Part shown: one piece after another, positions 35,987 to 45,629 of the stretch | How the letters are laid out: every line of letters begins with the position of its first letter | How positions within the stretch are numbered: the first letter of the stretch is position 1 | Origin: Nocardia sp. NBC_00508 | GTDB lineage: Bacteria; Actinomycetota; Actinomycetes; Mycobacteriales; Mycobacteriaceae | DNA length: 64,000 bases | Assembly (NCBI RefSeq): GCF_036346875.1 | Contig: NZ_CP107852.1 | Location: 4,588,001 to 4,652,000, forward strand | Direction of reading: 5' to 3' | Notes under the pieces: generated by a model | Database searches by the model: none | What the model was told of the DNA's origin: nothing | The model's input: the letters and a program-made list of their open reading frames with translations, nothing else | Program-made: the position numbers and the translations under genes

Positions 35987-36005
35987 GCCGCGACTCCGTC
36001 GCGGC
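35987..36005 (+). terminator. Hairpin downstream of the ScbR-like gene
   Basis: GCCGCGAC-TCC-GTCGCGGC: a perfect 8-bp stem with a 3-base loop, starting 6 bases after the TetR stop. No T-tract. Confidence 0.6.
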
Positions 36006-36041
36006 GTGTTCGCGGCCCCCTTGTGGCTCGCGTCCGAGCGA

Positions 36042-36313
36042 CCGCCGCTGGCGACTTCGTCGCGGACGCGGCGGCCGCTCGGACGCGAGCCGGGCCGCGA
36101 ACGGGGAATGCTCGGTCTCGCTTCGCTCGAAAGCGGGAGTGGGGCCTGGTGGTCACGCAATGCGGAAACCACAGCACCTATGTTCGCCGACACCTGTGTG
36201 GGCTAGTGGCCGCCGCTGGCGATTCGTCGTGGTCGCGGCGGCTGCTCGGACGCGAGCCGGGCCGCGAACGGGGAATGCTCGGTCTCGCTTCGCTCGAAAG
36301 CAGGAGTTCGGCC
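36042..36313 (+). repeat. Pair of ~105-bp direct repeats
   Basis: Copies at 36042-36146 and 36210-36313 share CCGCCGCTGGCGA, GCTCGGACGCGAGCCGGG, CCGCGAACGGGGAATGCTCG and TCTCGCTTCGCTCGAAAGC, about 90% identical by eye over that part. They fill most of the gap between the ScbR-like gene and the DUF1330 gene. They are unrelated to the 110-bp family. Confidence 0.75.
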
Positions 36314-36470
36314 AGCGTGGTCGCGTGCGGCGACAACCGCCCTACCGGGGTGCCGCCTGCGGGGGCTCGCCGCTGGATGACAGCCGCTGAGAATTGTGGC
36401 GCAATATATCTTCGGCAGGGCAGCGCTAGGCTCGGTCGGTTCCGATCCGCTCGTCCTATGGGAGTCGCGC

Positions 36471-36764
36471 ATGCCCGCTTACGTCATCGTCGAGGCCGAT
36501 GTCCTGGATGAAGAAGTCGGTCTGGAGTACTGGCGGCTGGCGGAGCCGTCGATCCGGCGGTTCGGCGGGCGCTACCTCGTCGCGACCGTGCCGGAGGCAG
36601 TCGAGGGCGCATGGCCCGCGGACCGGCGGGCCGTCGTCTTGGAGTTCCCGGATCTGGAGCGGATCCGGGAGTGGTACGACTCCCCGGAGTATTCGGCGGC
36701 GCGTGCGGTGCGCAAGTCCGGCGTCGAGGTGCGAATGATCTTCGCGGACGGCGTCCGAGGGTAG
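36471..36764 (+). CDS. DUF1330 domain protein
   Basis: A 97-residue dimeric alpha-beta-barrel (ferredoxin-like fold) protein of the DUF1330 family, function unknown. Family marks: MPAYVIVEADVLDEE at the start, FGGRYLVA near residue 35, VVLEFPDLERIREWYDSPEY near 60 and the end VEVRMIFADGV. ATG 36471 has GGGAG at 36460-36464. Monocistronic, 93 bases before mfd. Confidence 0.88.
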   Translation: MPAYVIVEADVLDEEVGLEYWRLAEPSIRRFGGRYLVATVPEAVEGAWPADRRAVVLEFPDLERIREWYDSPEYSAARAVRKSGVEVRMIFADGVRG

Positions 36765-36857
36765 GTCTGCCGTGATGGGGCCGGTTCGTCGTGTCGGCGT
36801 CCCCAACTAGACTCGGTTGGCCGCCGGATCCGCCCCGCTTGTGTTCAGGAGTCCTTC

Positions 36858-39800
36858 ATGCCCACCCATCGTCCACCACTCGCGGGACTCGTCGCGGCCG
36901 CCGGCGTCGATGCCGCACTGCAGACGGTCGCCGGGCTGATCGGCAAGTCCGCGGTCGAGTTGGTGGCGCCGTCGGCGGTGCGGCCGTTCGTCGCCGCGAC
37001 CATCGCGGCCGGCGAACCGCTGGTGGTGGTCACCGCGACGGGGCGCGAGGCCGACGATCTGACCGTCGAGCTGGAGGAGATGCTCGGTCCGGCGGTCGCG
37101 CAGTTCCCGTCCTGGGAGACGCTGCCGCACGAACGGCTCTCGCCCGGCGCGGACACGGTGGGGCGCAGGCTGGAGGTGCTGCGCCGGATCGCGCACCCCG
37201 ACGATCCGCATTCCCCCGCGCCGCTGCGGGTGGTGGTGACCACGGTGCGATCGTTGATGCAGCCGATGGCGGGCGGGCTCGGCGATATCGAGCCGATCGT
37301 GCTGCGCGTCGGCATCGAGCTGGACTTCGACGAATTGCTCACCCGGCTGGTCGAATTCGCCTACACGCGGGTCGACATGGTGGGCAAGCGCGGCGAGTTC
37401 GCGGTGCGTGGCGGCATCCTGGACGTCTTTCCGCCGACCGCGGACCACCCGGTACGCGTGGAGTTCTGGGGCGACGAGATCACCGAGCTGCGGCCGTTCG
37501 CCGTCGCCGACCAGCGCTCGCTGCCGGATGTCACGGCGGACGTGGTCGTCGCGCCGCCGTGCCGCGAACTGCTGCTCACCGCCGCCGTGCGCGAGCGCGC
37601 CGCCGAGGTGGCCGTCGCCAACGCGGCCGATGCGGCGCTGGCCGAGATGCTGGAGAAACTGGCCAACGGCGTCCCGGTGGATGGTATGGAGGCGCTGTTG
37701 CCGGTGCTGCAACCCGGGGAGCTGCGCCTGCTCACCGAGGTGCTGCCGGAGGGCACGCACGTGCTGCTGTGCGATCCGGAGAAGATTCGCACCCGTGCGG
37801 CCGACCTGGTGCGTACCGGCGAGGAATTCTTGGAGGCATCCTGGACGGCGGCCTCGTTCGGTGGCGCGGCCCCGCTCGGCGGGCACGGCCTCGACCTGGC
37901 CGCCTCGGCTTACCGCCCGCTGCCCGAGATCCATGCCAGCGCCGACCGGCAGGGCCTGCCCTGGTGGTCGCTGAGCCCGCTCGCGTCCGGCGACTCGTCC
38001 GAGGTCGTGCTGCCGGTACTGCCCGGCCCGGCCGCACGCGGGTCCGACGAACTGGTGGCGACGCTGTTCGCCTCGATGCGCGCGCACGTGGCCACCGGCG
38101 GCAGGGCGGTCGTGGTCGTCGCAGGACACGGCACCGCGCAGCGCATTCTGGAACGGCTGGCCGATGCCGACGTCCCCGCCGCCGCGCTGGAGACGGGAGC
38201 CGAGCCGAACGAAGGCGTGGTCGGCGTGCTGTGCGGTTCGCTGCACGACGGCCTGGTATTCGAGAACGCCGGATTGGTAGTGGTCGCGGAGTCCGACCTC
38301 ACCGGCAACCGGGTCACCGCGCCGACCGAGGGCAAGCGGATGCCCGCCAAGCGCCGCAACCAGGTCGACCCGCTCGCCCTGAACGCGGGCGACATGGTGG
38401 TGCACGACCAGCACGGCATCGGCAAGTTCGTGGAGATGATCGAGCGCACCGTCGGCGGGGCCCGCCGCGAGTATCTGGTGATCGAGTACGCGCCGAGCAA
38501 GCGCGGCCAGCCCGGCGACCGGTTGTTCGTGCCGATGGAATCGCTCGACCAGCTCTCCCGCTACGTCGGCGGCGAGATGCCGAGCCTGTCCAGGCTCGGC
38601 GGCTCGGACTGGGCCAACACGAAACGCAAGGCGCGCAAGGCCGTTCGCGAGATCGCGGGCGAACTCGTGCAGCTGTACGCCGCCCGGCAGGCCGCTCCCG
38701 GCCACGCGTTCGGGACGGACACGCCGTGGCAGCAGGAGATGGAGGACGCGTTCGCGTTCACCGAGACCGTCGATCAGATGACCGCCATCGCCGAGGTGAA
38801 GGCGGACATGGAGAAGCCGGTCCCGATGGACCGCGTGGTCTGCGGTGACGTCGGCTACGGCAAGACCGAGATCGCCGTGCGCGCGGCGTTCAAGGCCGTG
38901 CAGGACGGCAAGCAGGTCGTCGTGCTGGTGCCGACCACGCTGCTCGCGCAGCAGCACTTACAGACCTTCACCGAGCGCGTCGCGGGCTTCCCGATCACCG
39001 TGAAGGGCCTGTCCCGCTTCACCGATCCCGCCGACGCCCGCGCCGTGCTGGAAGGAATGGCCGAGGGGAGCGTCGACATAGTGGTCGGCACGCACCGGCT
39101 GTTGCAGACCGGTGTCCGCTGGAAGGACCTCGGCCTCGTCGTGGTCGACGAGGAGCAGCGGTTCGGCGTCGAGCACAAGGAACACATCAAGGCGCTGCGC
39201 ACGCACGTCGACGTGCTCACCATGTCGGCCACGCCGATCCCGCGCACGCTGGAGATGAGCCTGGCCGGTATTCGCGAGATGTCGACCATCCTCACCCCGC
39301 CGGAGGAGCGTCACCCGGTGCTCACCTACGTCGGCGGCTACAACGACAAGCAGGTCACCGCGGCCATTCGCCGCGAGCTGCTGCGCGACGGCCAGGTGTT
39401 CTACGTGCACAACCGGGTGTCATCGATCGACAAGGCGGCCAAGCGGATTCGCGACCTGGTGCCGGAGGCGCGCGTGGTCGTCGCGCACGGCCAGATGAAC
39501 GAGGACGCGCTGGAGTCCACCGTGCAGGGCTTCTGGCAGCGCGAGTACGACGTGCTGGTGTGCACCACGATCATCGAGACCGGCCTGGACATCTCCAACG
39601 CCAACACGCTGCTCGTGGAACGCGCCGACGCGCTGGGACTTTCGCAGCTGCACCAGCTGCGCGGCCGGGTCGGACGCAGCCGGGAACGCGGGTATGCCTA
39701 CTTCCTGTACCCGCCGGAGAAGCCGCTCACCGAGACCGCCTACGACCGCTTGGCCACCATCTCGCAGAACTCCGATCTGGGCGCGGGCATGGCGGTCGCG

Positions 39801-40469
39801 ATGAAGGACCTGGAGATCCGCGGCGCGGGCAACGTGCTCGGCGCCGAACAGTCCGGCCATGTCGCGGGCGTCGGCTTCGATCTGTATGTCCGTCTGGTGG
39901 GCGAGGCGGTCGAGGCCTACCGCGCCGCGGCCGATGGGAAGCCGATCACCAGCCAGGAAGTCAAGGAGGTGCGCATCGATTTGCCCGTCGACGCGCACAT
40001 CCCGCCCGACTACGTCGCCAGCGATCGGCTTCGCCTGGAGGCGTACCGCAAACTGGCCGCCGCCCAGGACGATCCGGCCCTGGCGCTGGTGGTGGAGGAG
40101 CTCGTGGACCGCTACGGCCCATTGCCGGTCGAGGTCGGCCGCCTGGTCTCGGTGGCCAAGCTGCGGTTGCTCGCCCGCGAATACGAGGTCGCCGAGATCG
40201 CGGTCACCGGAACGACTTTGAAGATCTCGCCGCTGCATCTGCCGGATTCCAAGCAGCTGCGGCTCAAGCGGCTCTTCCCGAGCGCCGGATACCGCGCCGC
40301 GTCGGGCGTGGTGCAGCTGCCGCTGCCGCGCGTGCAGGATAGCGTCGGCGCCGAGCGGGTTCGCGATGTCGTGCTACTCCAGTTCGTCGCCGACCTGCTG
40401 CTGGCACTGGACGGAAAGGCACAGGGAGCAGTCGACCTCACCGTGGCTGCCGAGTTGGCCCCCCGATGA
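36858..40469 (+). CDS. mfd: Transcription-repair coupling factor
   Basis: Removes RNA polymerase stalled at DNA lesions and recruits UvrA. The 1203-residue protein has an N-terminal UvrB-homology module (to about 350; FPSWETLPHERLSPGADT near 90), the RNA-polymerase-interacting domain about 490-560 (GDMVVHDQHGIGKFVEM), helicase motifs with Walker A GDVGYGKTEIA at about 663 and DEEQRFG at about 764, motif VI near 935 (LRGRVGRSRERG), and a C-terminal autoinhibitory domain. ATG 36858 is the first Met after a stretch with GGAG. It overlaps mazG by four bases (ATGA), as in M. tuberculosis mfd-mazG. Confidence 0.97.
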   Translation: MPTHRPPLAGLVAAAGVDAALQTVAGLIGKSAVELVAPSAVRPFVAATIAAGEPLVVVTATGREADDLTVELEEMLGPAVAQFPSWETLPHERLSPGADTVGRRLEVLRRIAHPDDPHSPAPLRVVVTTVRSLMQPMAGGLGDIEPIVLRVGIELDFDELLTRLVEFAYTRVDMVGKRGEFAVRGGILDVFPPTADHPVRVEFWGDEITELRPFAVADQRSLPDVTADVVVAPPCRELLLTAAVRERAAEVAVANAADAALAEMLEKLANGVPVDGMEALLPVLQPGELRLLTEVLPEGTHVLLCDPEKIRTRAADLVRTGEEFLEASWTAASFGGAAPLGGHGLDLAASAYRPLPEIHASADRQGLPWWSLSPLASGDSSEVVLPVLPGPAARGSDELVATLFASMRAHVATGGRAVVVVAGHGTAQRILERLADADVPAAALETGAEPNEGVVGVLCGSLHDGLVFENAGLVVVAESDLTGNRVTAPTEGKRMPAKRRNQVDPLALNAGDMVVHDQHGIGKFVEMIERTVGGARREYLVIEYAPSKRGQPGDRLFVPMESLDQLSRYVGGEMPSLSRLGGSDWANTKRKARKAVREIAGELVQLYAARQAAPGHAFGTDTPWQQEMEDAFAFTETVDQMTAIAEVKADMEKPVPMDRVVCGDVGYGKTEIAVRAAFKAVQDGKQVVVLVPTTLLAQQHLQTFTERVAGFPITVKGLSRFTDPADARAVLEGMAEGSVDIVVGTHRLLQTGVRWKDLGLVVVDEEQRFGVEHKEHIKALRTHVDVLTMSATPIPRTLEMSLAGIREMSTILTPPEERHPVLTYVGGYNDKQVTAAIRRELLRDGQVFYVHNRVSSIDKAAKRIRDLVPEARVVVAHGQMNEDALESTVQGFWQREYDVLVCTTIIETGLDISNANTLLVERADALGLSQLHQLRGRVGRSRERGYAYFLYPPEKPLTETAYDRLATISQNSDLGAGMAVAMKDLEIRGAGNVLGAEQSGHVAGVGFDLYVRLVGEAVEAYRAAADGKPITSQEVKEVRIDLPVDAHIPPDYVASDRLRLEAYRKLAAAQDDPALALVVEELVDRYGPLPVEVGRLVSVAKLRLLAREYEVAEIAVTGTTLKISPLHLPDSKQLRLKRLFPSAGYRAASGVVQLPLPRVQDSVGAERVRDVVLLQFVADLLLALDGKAQGAVDLTVAAELAPR

Positions 40470-41236
40470 GCTCGTCGGATCGCGAGGAATCCGTCCTGCG
40501 CGGGGCGCCGTCCAACGGTGTGGATCGTCCCGCGCCGGGCGGCGAGCCGACTGCGCGGACCGACACGGCAGTGGTCGCGGCGGGTCTGGCCGGAGCCGTC
40601 GAGGTCATGGACCGGCTCTGGCATTTCGGTGGCTGGGAGGTCACCCAGACACACGACTCCCTGCGCCCGTACCTGCTCGAGGAGACCTACGAACTGCTCG
40701 ACGCCATCCAGAACGACGACGCCGAGACGATCAAGGAAGAACTCGGCGATCTCCTGCTCCAAGTGCTCTTCCATTCCCGGATCGCCCAGGCCGCAGGCGA
40801 ATTCACCGTCGACGATGTCGCCGCCGCCTTGGTCGCCAAACTGGTCAACCGCAGCCCGCACCTCGCTGACTCCGCGACCGATCCCGATGCCTCGGTGGAG
40901 GAAAAGATCGCCGCCCAGGAACGCGCTTGGGAGGAGCGCAAATCCGCCGAGAAGTCCCGCCGCTCCTGCCTGGACGGCATCGCCATGGCCCAACCCGCCC
41001 TGGCCCTGGCCGAGAAGATCATCTCCCGCGCGACCAAGGCGGGCCTCCCACCTGACCTCATCCCCGAACCCCTGCGGATAGTCCACCTCGGCGGGGCCGA
41101 AAGCGCTGAGGAACGCCTCCGCAAAGCGACGCTGGATTTCGCCGTCGCCATCCGCGCGGCCGAGGACGCGGCAGAGCGGGCCCGGGGAGTTCGGCTCGCT
41201 CTCCCTACCGATGACTGGCGTGAGTTCTGGCCGTAA
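40466..41236 (+). CDS. mazG: Nucleoside triphosphate pyrophosphohydrolase
   Basis: Hydrolyses (d)NTPs, including oxidised ones, to NMP and PPi. The MazG fold holds the metal-binding acidic motif EETYELLDAI (about residues 71-80) with EELGDLLLQVLFH (about 91-103), the E-x2-E...E-x2-D pattern; a second related segment follows near the C terminus. At 256 residues it is shorter than the M. tuberculosis enzyme (325). ATG 40466 is coupled to mfd by a 4-base overlap. Its last 32 bases overlap the end of the opposing FAD monooxygenase gene. Confidence 0.93.
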   Translation: MSSSDREESVLRGAPSNGVDRPAPGGEPTARTDTAVVAAGLAGAVEVMDRLWHFGGWEVTQTHDSLRPYLLEETYELLDAIQNDDAETIKEELGDLLLQVLFHSRIAQAAGEFTVDDVAAALVAKLVNRSPHLADSATDPDASVEEKIAAQERAWEERKSAEKSRRSCLDGIAMAQPALALAEKIISRATKAGLPPDLIPEPLRIVHLGGAESAEERLRKATLDFAVAIRAAEDAAERARGVRLALPTDDWREFWP

Positions 41237-42839
41237 TCGGCACCGTCGTTTCCACGGGTGCGCCGAACCAGCCGGAGAGCGCTTCTCGCAGCCCGATCGC
41301 GGCGGTGTCGGTGGGTTCGTCGATAGTTGCGGCCCAGGCGATGTGGGCGTCCGGGCGGATCAGCATGGCGTCGGCTGGTCGGTTATCGGTTTTGGCGGTG
41401 CGGATGTCTATCCGATGCTGCCAGTCTCGGGCGATCTCGCGGAGGTCTTGACGGTCGGCGAGGTCGAGCAGGACGGGCCGTGCGGTCCGCATGAGTTCCG
41501 CGGCGCTGGTGATGCCCTGGTCGGTGTGCAAGGTGAGTTCGGGTGCGAAGGTGCCGGCCAAGGCGTGCTGGCCGGAGCCCGGCATCGGATAGCGAATGTC
41601 GGTGTGGCCGACCAAAGCCCCCATCCGGCGCAATGCCGGCTCGTCGGCGACCAGTTCCTGGAAGACTTGCCGAAGCGCTTCGGCGGCCGGGTCTTGTCCG
41701 CGCCGCAGTGCCACCTGGGCCCGGGTCTGTAGCCGCGCCCGCGCACCGGCGAAGTGGCGTTCGTCGTGATAGGTGTCCAGCAGGCCGGCCGGCGCCCAGC
41801 CGTGGATGTCGGCGCCCAGCTTCCAAGCGAGGTTGACCGTGTCGAGCATGCCGACATTGAGCGCGGTGCCTGTGGCGGGGAACAGGTGGGCCGCATCGCC
41901 GGCCAGCAGGATCCGCCCGGCGCGGTATCGTTCGGCCTGCCGATCCTTGAAGGTGTAGCGGGTCAGCCGAGTCGGTTCTCCCAACGGGAGATCCGCCCCG
42001 AGCACGCGGCGAGCACTGTCTCCGAGTTCGGTCAGGGTCAGCGGCTCGTCGTCGTAGTACTCGGTGGACTCGTCTTCGGTGGTTTGGAGGGACAGAACCC
42101 CGGAGCTGACCGCGAACGCGAACACACCGCGGTCTGTTCGCGTGAAACCCGCATGGATCGTGCCCAGCCCGGGGACGTCGATGTCGCCGTTGTCCAGCAC
42201 GGTCACCGAATCATGCACGGTGACCTGGGCAAGCCTGTTGACCTCTGGATATGTGGTGCCGGGGAACGCGATTCCGGCCATGTCGCGGATCCGGCTGTGC
42301 CCGCCGTCGCAGCCCACCAGGTATCGGGCGGTCACCTGGTACGGTCCGTCCGGCCCGCGCACGTCCGCGGTCACCGTGGCATCGTCCTGGCTCACCCCGA
42401 CCACCTCGTGTGCGCGACGGATGTCGGCGCCGAGTTCGCGGGCTCGTTCGTCGAGCAGTCGCTCGATTTCCAGTTGTGGGAGCGGCAACGCCCGCATCGG
42501 GGGGTCTGCCAGGTGGGTGAAGTCCAAATACATATTGCCGAAGGGAAATCGAGGAGCCACGTTGGGGTTGCTGCTGGCTGCCTCGAATCGGTCCAGCATG
42601 CCCCGGTAGCGCAGCAAGTGCAGGATCCGCCCGCCGAGACCGCTGGCCTTGGGGGTGTCTCGGGGCTGCGGCTGCCGCTCCAGTACCAGCGGCCGCACTC
42701 CGGCCAGGCGCAGTTCACCGGCCAGCATCAGTCCGGTCGGCCCTGCGCCCACGATGATCACGTCGGTATCCACCACCGGCCGCTCCCCTCGGAGTGTTTC
42801 GTCGCGTCCCCGCTCGTCCCGATCGTGAACAACACCCAT
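41205..42839 (-). CDS. FAD-dependent aromatic hydroxylase-type monooxygenase
   Basis: A 544-residue class A flavoprotein monooxygenase of the PheA/TfdB or rifampicin-monooxygenase (Rox) type. The FAD dinucleotide motif VIIVGAGPTGLMLAGELR is near residue 28, the DG motif YLVGCDGGHSRIRD near 175 and the GD motif GRILLAGDAAHLFPATG near 305; a C-terminal thioredoxin-like domain follows. GGGAG precedes ATG 42839; GTG 42776 (523 residues), also with GGGGAG, is the alternative. It may hydroxylate a phenolic compound or antibiotic; the substrate is unproven. It lies upstream of no partner; the PadR gene is 190 bases away on the same strand. Confidence 0.88.
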   Translation of the reverse strand: MGVVHDRDERGRDETLRGERPVVDTDVIIVGAGPTGLMLAGELRLAGVRPLVLERQPQPRDTPKASGLGGRILHLLRYRGMLDRFEAASSNPNVAPRFPFGNMYLDFTHLADPPMRALPLPQLEIERLLDERARELGADIRRAHEVVGVSQDDATVTADVRGPDGPYQVTARYLVGCDGGHSRIRDMAGIAFPGTTYPEVNRLAQVTVHDSVTVLDNGDIDVPGLGTIHAGFTRTDRGVFAFAVSSGVLSLQTTEDESTEYYDDEPLTLTELGDSARRVLGADLPLGEPTRLTRYTFKDRQAERYRAGRILLAGDAAHLFPATGTALNVGMLDTVNLAWKLGADIHGWAPAGLLDTYHDERHFAGARARLQTRAQVALRRGQDPAAEALRQVFQELVADEPALRRMGALVGHTDIRYPMPGSGQHALAGTFAPELTLHTDQGITSAAELMRTARPVLLDLADRQDLREIARDWQHRIDIRTAKTDNRPADAMLIRPDAHIAWAATIDEPTDTAAIGLREALSGWFGAPVETTVPITARTHASHR

Positions 42840-43029
42840 TCGCTACTCCCATGTCCGCAGGTTCGGCCTAGGCCAGCGAGTATGCAGCACACCCTTGGTC
42901 TTGCCGCAAGACCACCGGTGCGCTATAGATTGTGAGTGGGAAACAGTTCCCTATAGGCCTCCGATACAGCCGCGCGGAACTGAAGAGTCCTTCACCCTTT
43001 TCGGATCGGTGTTCGGGGCTGCGAGACCG

Positions 43030-43593
43030 CTACGCGTGCGCAGCGATCCGCCGGTCGATCACCGACAGCGCGAACTCCGCCCAGCGGATGTTCTCCTGTT
43101 CGAAGGAGATTCCGCGCAGCAGGGTGAGGTACGGGCCGACTCGTTCGGCCTCGGCCAGGTACGCCTGTTCGCTGCGCCCGTTCAGCAGCCGAGAGCGCAG
43201 GCGTTCGTATCGCGCCAGTTTCGCCTTCGACCACTCGAGGCGCTCCGCCACCGTGGCGCGCACTGCCGGGGCGTCCTCGACGTCCATGCCCTGGACCTTG
43301 ACCATCATCTCGTCGCGGATGGCGGTGGCTTTGGGGGGCTCGGCGATGAACTCGTGCAGTGCCGCCCGTCCGGCCGGGGTCAGGGAGTGCAGGCGCTTGT
43401 TGGGGCGGCGCTCCTGTTGCACGACCCGGGTCTCGATGAGGCCATCGGTCGCCATGCGTTCCAGTTCCTTGTAGAGCTGCTGCGGCGTGGCCATCCAGAA
43501 GTTGGCCACCGAGGCATCGAAGCCTTTGGCCAGGTCATAGCCGGACGCCTCGCCCTCCAACAGGGCGGCCAACACCGCGTTACGTAGCGCCAT
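43030..43593 (-). CDS. PadR family transcriptional regulator
   Basis: A 187-residue PadR-type winged-helix repressor: ALRNAVLAALLEGEASGYDLAKGF at the start, then WMATPQQLYKELERMATDGLIE (recognition helix) and the wing RPNKRLHSLTPAGRAALHEF; the C-terminal half is the helical dimerisation domain (ERLEWSKAKLARYERLRSRL). Divergent from a three-gene redox operon at 43718, so it most likely controls that operon. The 124-base shared gap is AT-rich and holds a CAATTAATTG palindrome, but this does not match the known PadR half-site ATGT closely. Confidence 0.92.
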   Translation of the reverse strand: MALRNAVLAALLEGEASGYDLAKGFDASVANFWMATPQQLYKELERMATDGLIETRVVQQERRPNKRLHSLTPAGRAALHEFIAEPPKATAIRDEMMVKVQGMDVEDAPAVRATVAERLEWSKAKLARYERLRSRLLNGRSEQAYLAEAERVGPYLTLLRGISFEQENIRWAEFALSVIDRRIAAHA

Positions 43594-43717
43594 CCCGTCA
43601 GGCTACCACCTGGCGCGATTATTCAAGTTTTTGTCCTATTCGCTCTGGACACGAGCTGTTGCTGGTACTACCGTTCGATTCACCTATTCAATTAATTGTG
43701 TATGAAAGGTGGGAGGC

Positions 43718-44134
43718 ATGCATCCCTTCCGTGCAGCCGTCGAAGCCCGCGACGAGGCCGCCGTCGAGGCGCTGCTGGCCGACGACGTGGTGTTCACCAG
43801 TCCGGTGGCGTTCAAGCCGTATCCGGGCAAGGCGCTCACCGCGGCCATCCTGCGCGCAGTGCTCCGGGTCGTCGAGGACTTCCGCTATGTGCGGGAGATC
43901 GCCGACGCCGACGGTCGCGATCACGCGTTCGTGTTCGAGGCGACTTTGGACGGCAAACAGCTGACCGGCTGCGACTTCCTGCACTTCGACGAGAACGGCA
44001 AGATCGACGACTTCATGGTCATGGTGCGGCCGCTGACGGCGGCGCAGGCGCTTGCCGCGCGGATGGGCGAGCAGTTCGAGCGCGTCAAGGCCGAGGCCAC
44101 CGAGCAGGTGCTGCGCGAAAGGGCGGACGCGTGA
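43718..44134 (+). CDS. SnoaL/NTF2-like protein
   Basis: A 138-residue NTF2-like protein (MHPFRAAVEARDEAAVEALLADDVVFTSP) with a basket fold that often serves as an isomerase, dehydratase or binding protein in polyketide and steroid pathways. Further motifs: FKPYPGKALTAAILRAV, DHAFVFEATLDGKQLTGCDF, FDENGKIDDFMVMVRP. AAAGG at 43705-43709 precedes ATG 43718. First gene of the operon divergent from padR; its stop overlaps the next gene's GTG by four bases. Confidence 0.82.
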   Translation: MHPFRAAVEARDEAAVEALLADDVVFTSPVAFKPYPGKALTAAILRAVLRVVEDFRYVREIADADGRDHAFVFEATLDGKQLTGCDFLHFDENGKIDDFMVMVRPLTAAQALAARMGEQFERVKAEATEQVLRERADA

Positions 44135-45618
44135 GCGACTACGACGTCATCGTCATCGGCGCGGGCAATGCCGGGCTGACCGCCGCCGCCACTGTGCAAC
44201 GAGCGGGCGCGCGCACCCTGCTGCTGGAGCGGCACAACCTTCCGGGCGGCTGTGGCACCTCCTTTCGCCGTGGACGTTTCGAATTCGAAGTCGCCCTGCA
44301 CCAGCTTTCCGGCGTGGGAGTGGAGGGGCAGCCGATCTCCTTGCGGGAAGGCCTGTTCCAGCAGCTGGGTATCGCAGACAAGCTGGAGTTCGTGCAGGAG
44401 CACGACATCTACCGCGCGGTGATTCCCGGCCAGCTGGATCTGACCCTGCCTGCGGACTGGGACGCCGCGATCGAGGCCATCGAGTCCGAGTTCCCCGGCA
44501 ATCGCAACCGGGCGGCGAAGTTCTTCGACCTGCTGAAGCAGGTGGCGTTCTGGCAGATCGCCGCCATGCGGAACATGCCGGTCGAGCAGATCGACCCGGT
44601 GCTGTTCAAGTATGGGCTGCGTCCGATGAAGGATGTTCTCGACGAGTACTTCGACGACGACCGGATCAAGGTCGCCCTCGGCATGTACTGGACCTATCTC
44701 GGTCAGCCGCCGTCGAAGCTGCGGTTCCAGGATCTGGCGTTGACGCTGTTCGCCTACTTCGAGTTCAAGCCCTGGCATGTGCGCGGCGGCTCGCAGGCCA
44801 TGTCCACCGCCATCCTCGACGCGTTCCTCTCCGCCGGTGGCGAGGTGCGGTTCAACACCGCCGTCGACGCCATCCTCACCGCGGGCGGGCGGGCGCTCGG
44901 CGTGCGGCTCGAGGACGGCACCGAGGTCACCGCAGCCGATGTCGTGTCCAACGCGTCGCTGCCGACCACCTACGGCATGCTCGAGGGCATCGATATACCC
45001 GCGGCGGTACGAGACGACCTGTCCACCAGGCGAATCGGCGTCTCCGGCTTCGTCCTGCACATGGGTCTGGACGCCACACCCGCCGAGCTCGGGTTCACCA
45101 CCAGCACCACATTCGTCAACATGGACACCGACGACGATCGCACCTACAACGCGTGGAGGTCCTTCGAACCGGCGCGCGGCATCTGCGTCAGCTCCTACGA
45201 TGTGGTCCCCATCGGGTTCGCGCCCGCAGGCGCCACCCATGTCAGCCTGATGACGTTGCAGTACGCCGACATCTGGCGCAATGTCGCTCCGTCGGAGTAC
45301 GCGCGCACGAAGTTCGCCTACGCCGAAACCTTGCTCGACCTGTGCGAAACGATCACCCCCGGCATCCGCGACGCCATCGAGGAAATCGATGTCGCCACGC
45401 CGTTGACGATGATGCGTTATCTCGGCCACCCCGGCGGCGCCATCTACGGCTACGACCAGGACGCCACCGAAGGCTGGCTGTTCCGCAACAGCGAACGCCG
45501 AACCCATGTCCCCGGACTGCATCTGGCCGGTTCCTGGGCGGGCATCGGCGGCTTCCAGCCCACTCTCGAAGCGGGCGCCCGCGTCGCCCGACGCCTGCTG
45601 CGCACCAAGGCCGCCTGA
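44131..45618 (+). CDS. CrtI/RetSat-like FAD oxidoreductase
   Basis: A 495-residue FAD protein of the phytoene desaturase/retinol saturase group. Start YDVIVIGAGNAGLTAAATVQRAGA (Rossmann GxGxxG), then ERHNLPGGCGTSFRRG; the C terminus has GLHLAGSWAGIGGFQPTLEAGARVA, the second FAD contact. It desaturates, isomerises or saturates a polyene or related hydrophobic substrate; the precise one is unclear. GTG 44131 overlaps the NTF2-like gene's stop (GTGA), so translation is coupled. A flavin/2Fe-2S reductase follows after 11 bases and probably supplies electrons. Confidence 0.85.
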   Translation: MSDYDVIVIGAGNAGLTAAATVQRAGARTLLLERHNLPGGCGTSFRRGRFEFEVALHQLSGVGVEGQPISLREGLFQQLGIADKLEFVQEHDIYRAVIPGQLDLTLPADWDAAIEAIESEFPGNRNRAAKFFDLLKQVAFWQIAAMRNMPVEQIDPVLFKYGLRPMKDVLDEYFDDDRIKVALGMYWTYLGQPPSKLRFQDLALTLFAYFEFKPWHVRGGSQAMSTAILDAFLSAGGEVRFNTAVDAILTAGGRALGVRLEDGTEVTAADVVSNASLPTTYGMLEGIDIPAAVRDDLSTRRIGVSGFVLHMGLDATPAELGFTTSTTFVNMDTDDDRTYNAWRSFEPARGICVSSYDVVPIGFAPAGATHVSLMTLQYADIWRNVAPSEYARTKFAYAETLLDLCETITPGIRDAIEEIDVATPLTMMRYLGHPGGAIYGYDQDATEGWLFRNSERRTHVPGLHLAGSWAGIGGFQPTLEAGARVARRLLRTKAA

Positions 45619-45629
45619 ACGGAGCAACC

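Noticed and set aside
36807..38957. 716-codon open frame antisense to mfd
   Set aside because: It is the mirror of a well-conserved helicase gene in GC-rich DNA, Arg/His/Gln-rich and without any domain. A strand shadow.
43689..43698. CAATTAATTG as the PadR operator
   Set aside because: A 10-bp AT palindrome is expected by chance in this AT-rich gap and does not fit the usual PadR half-site.
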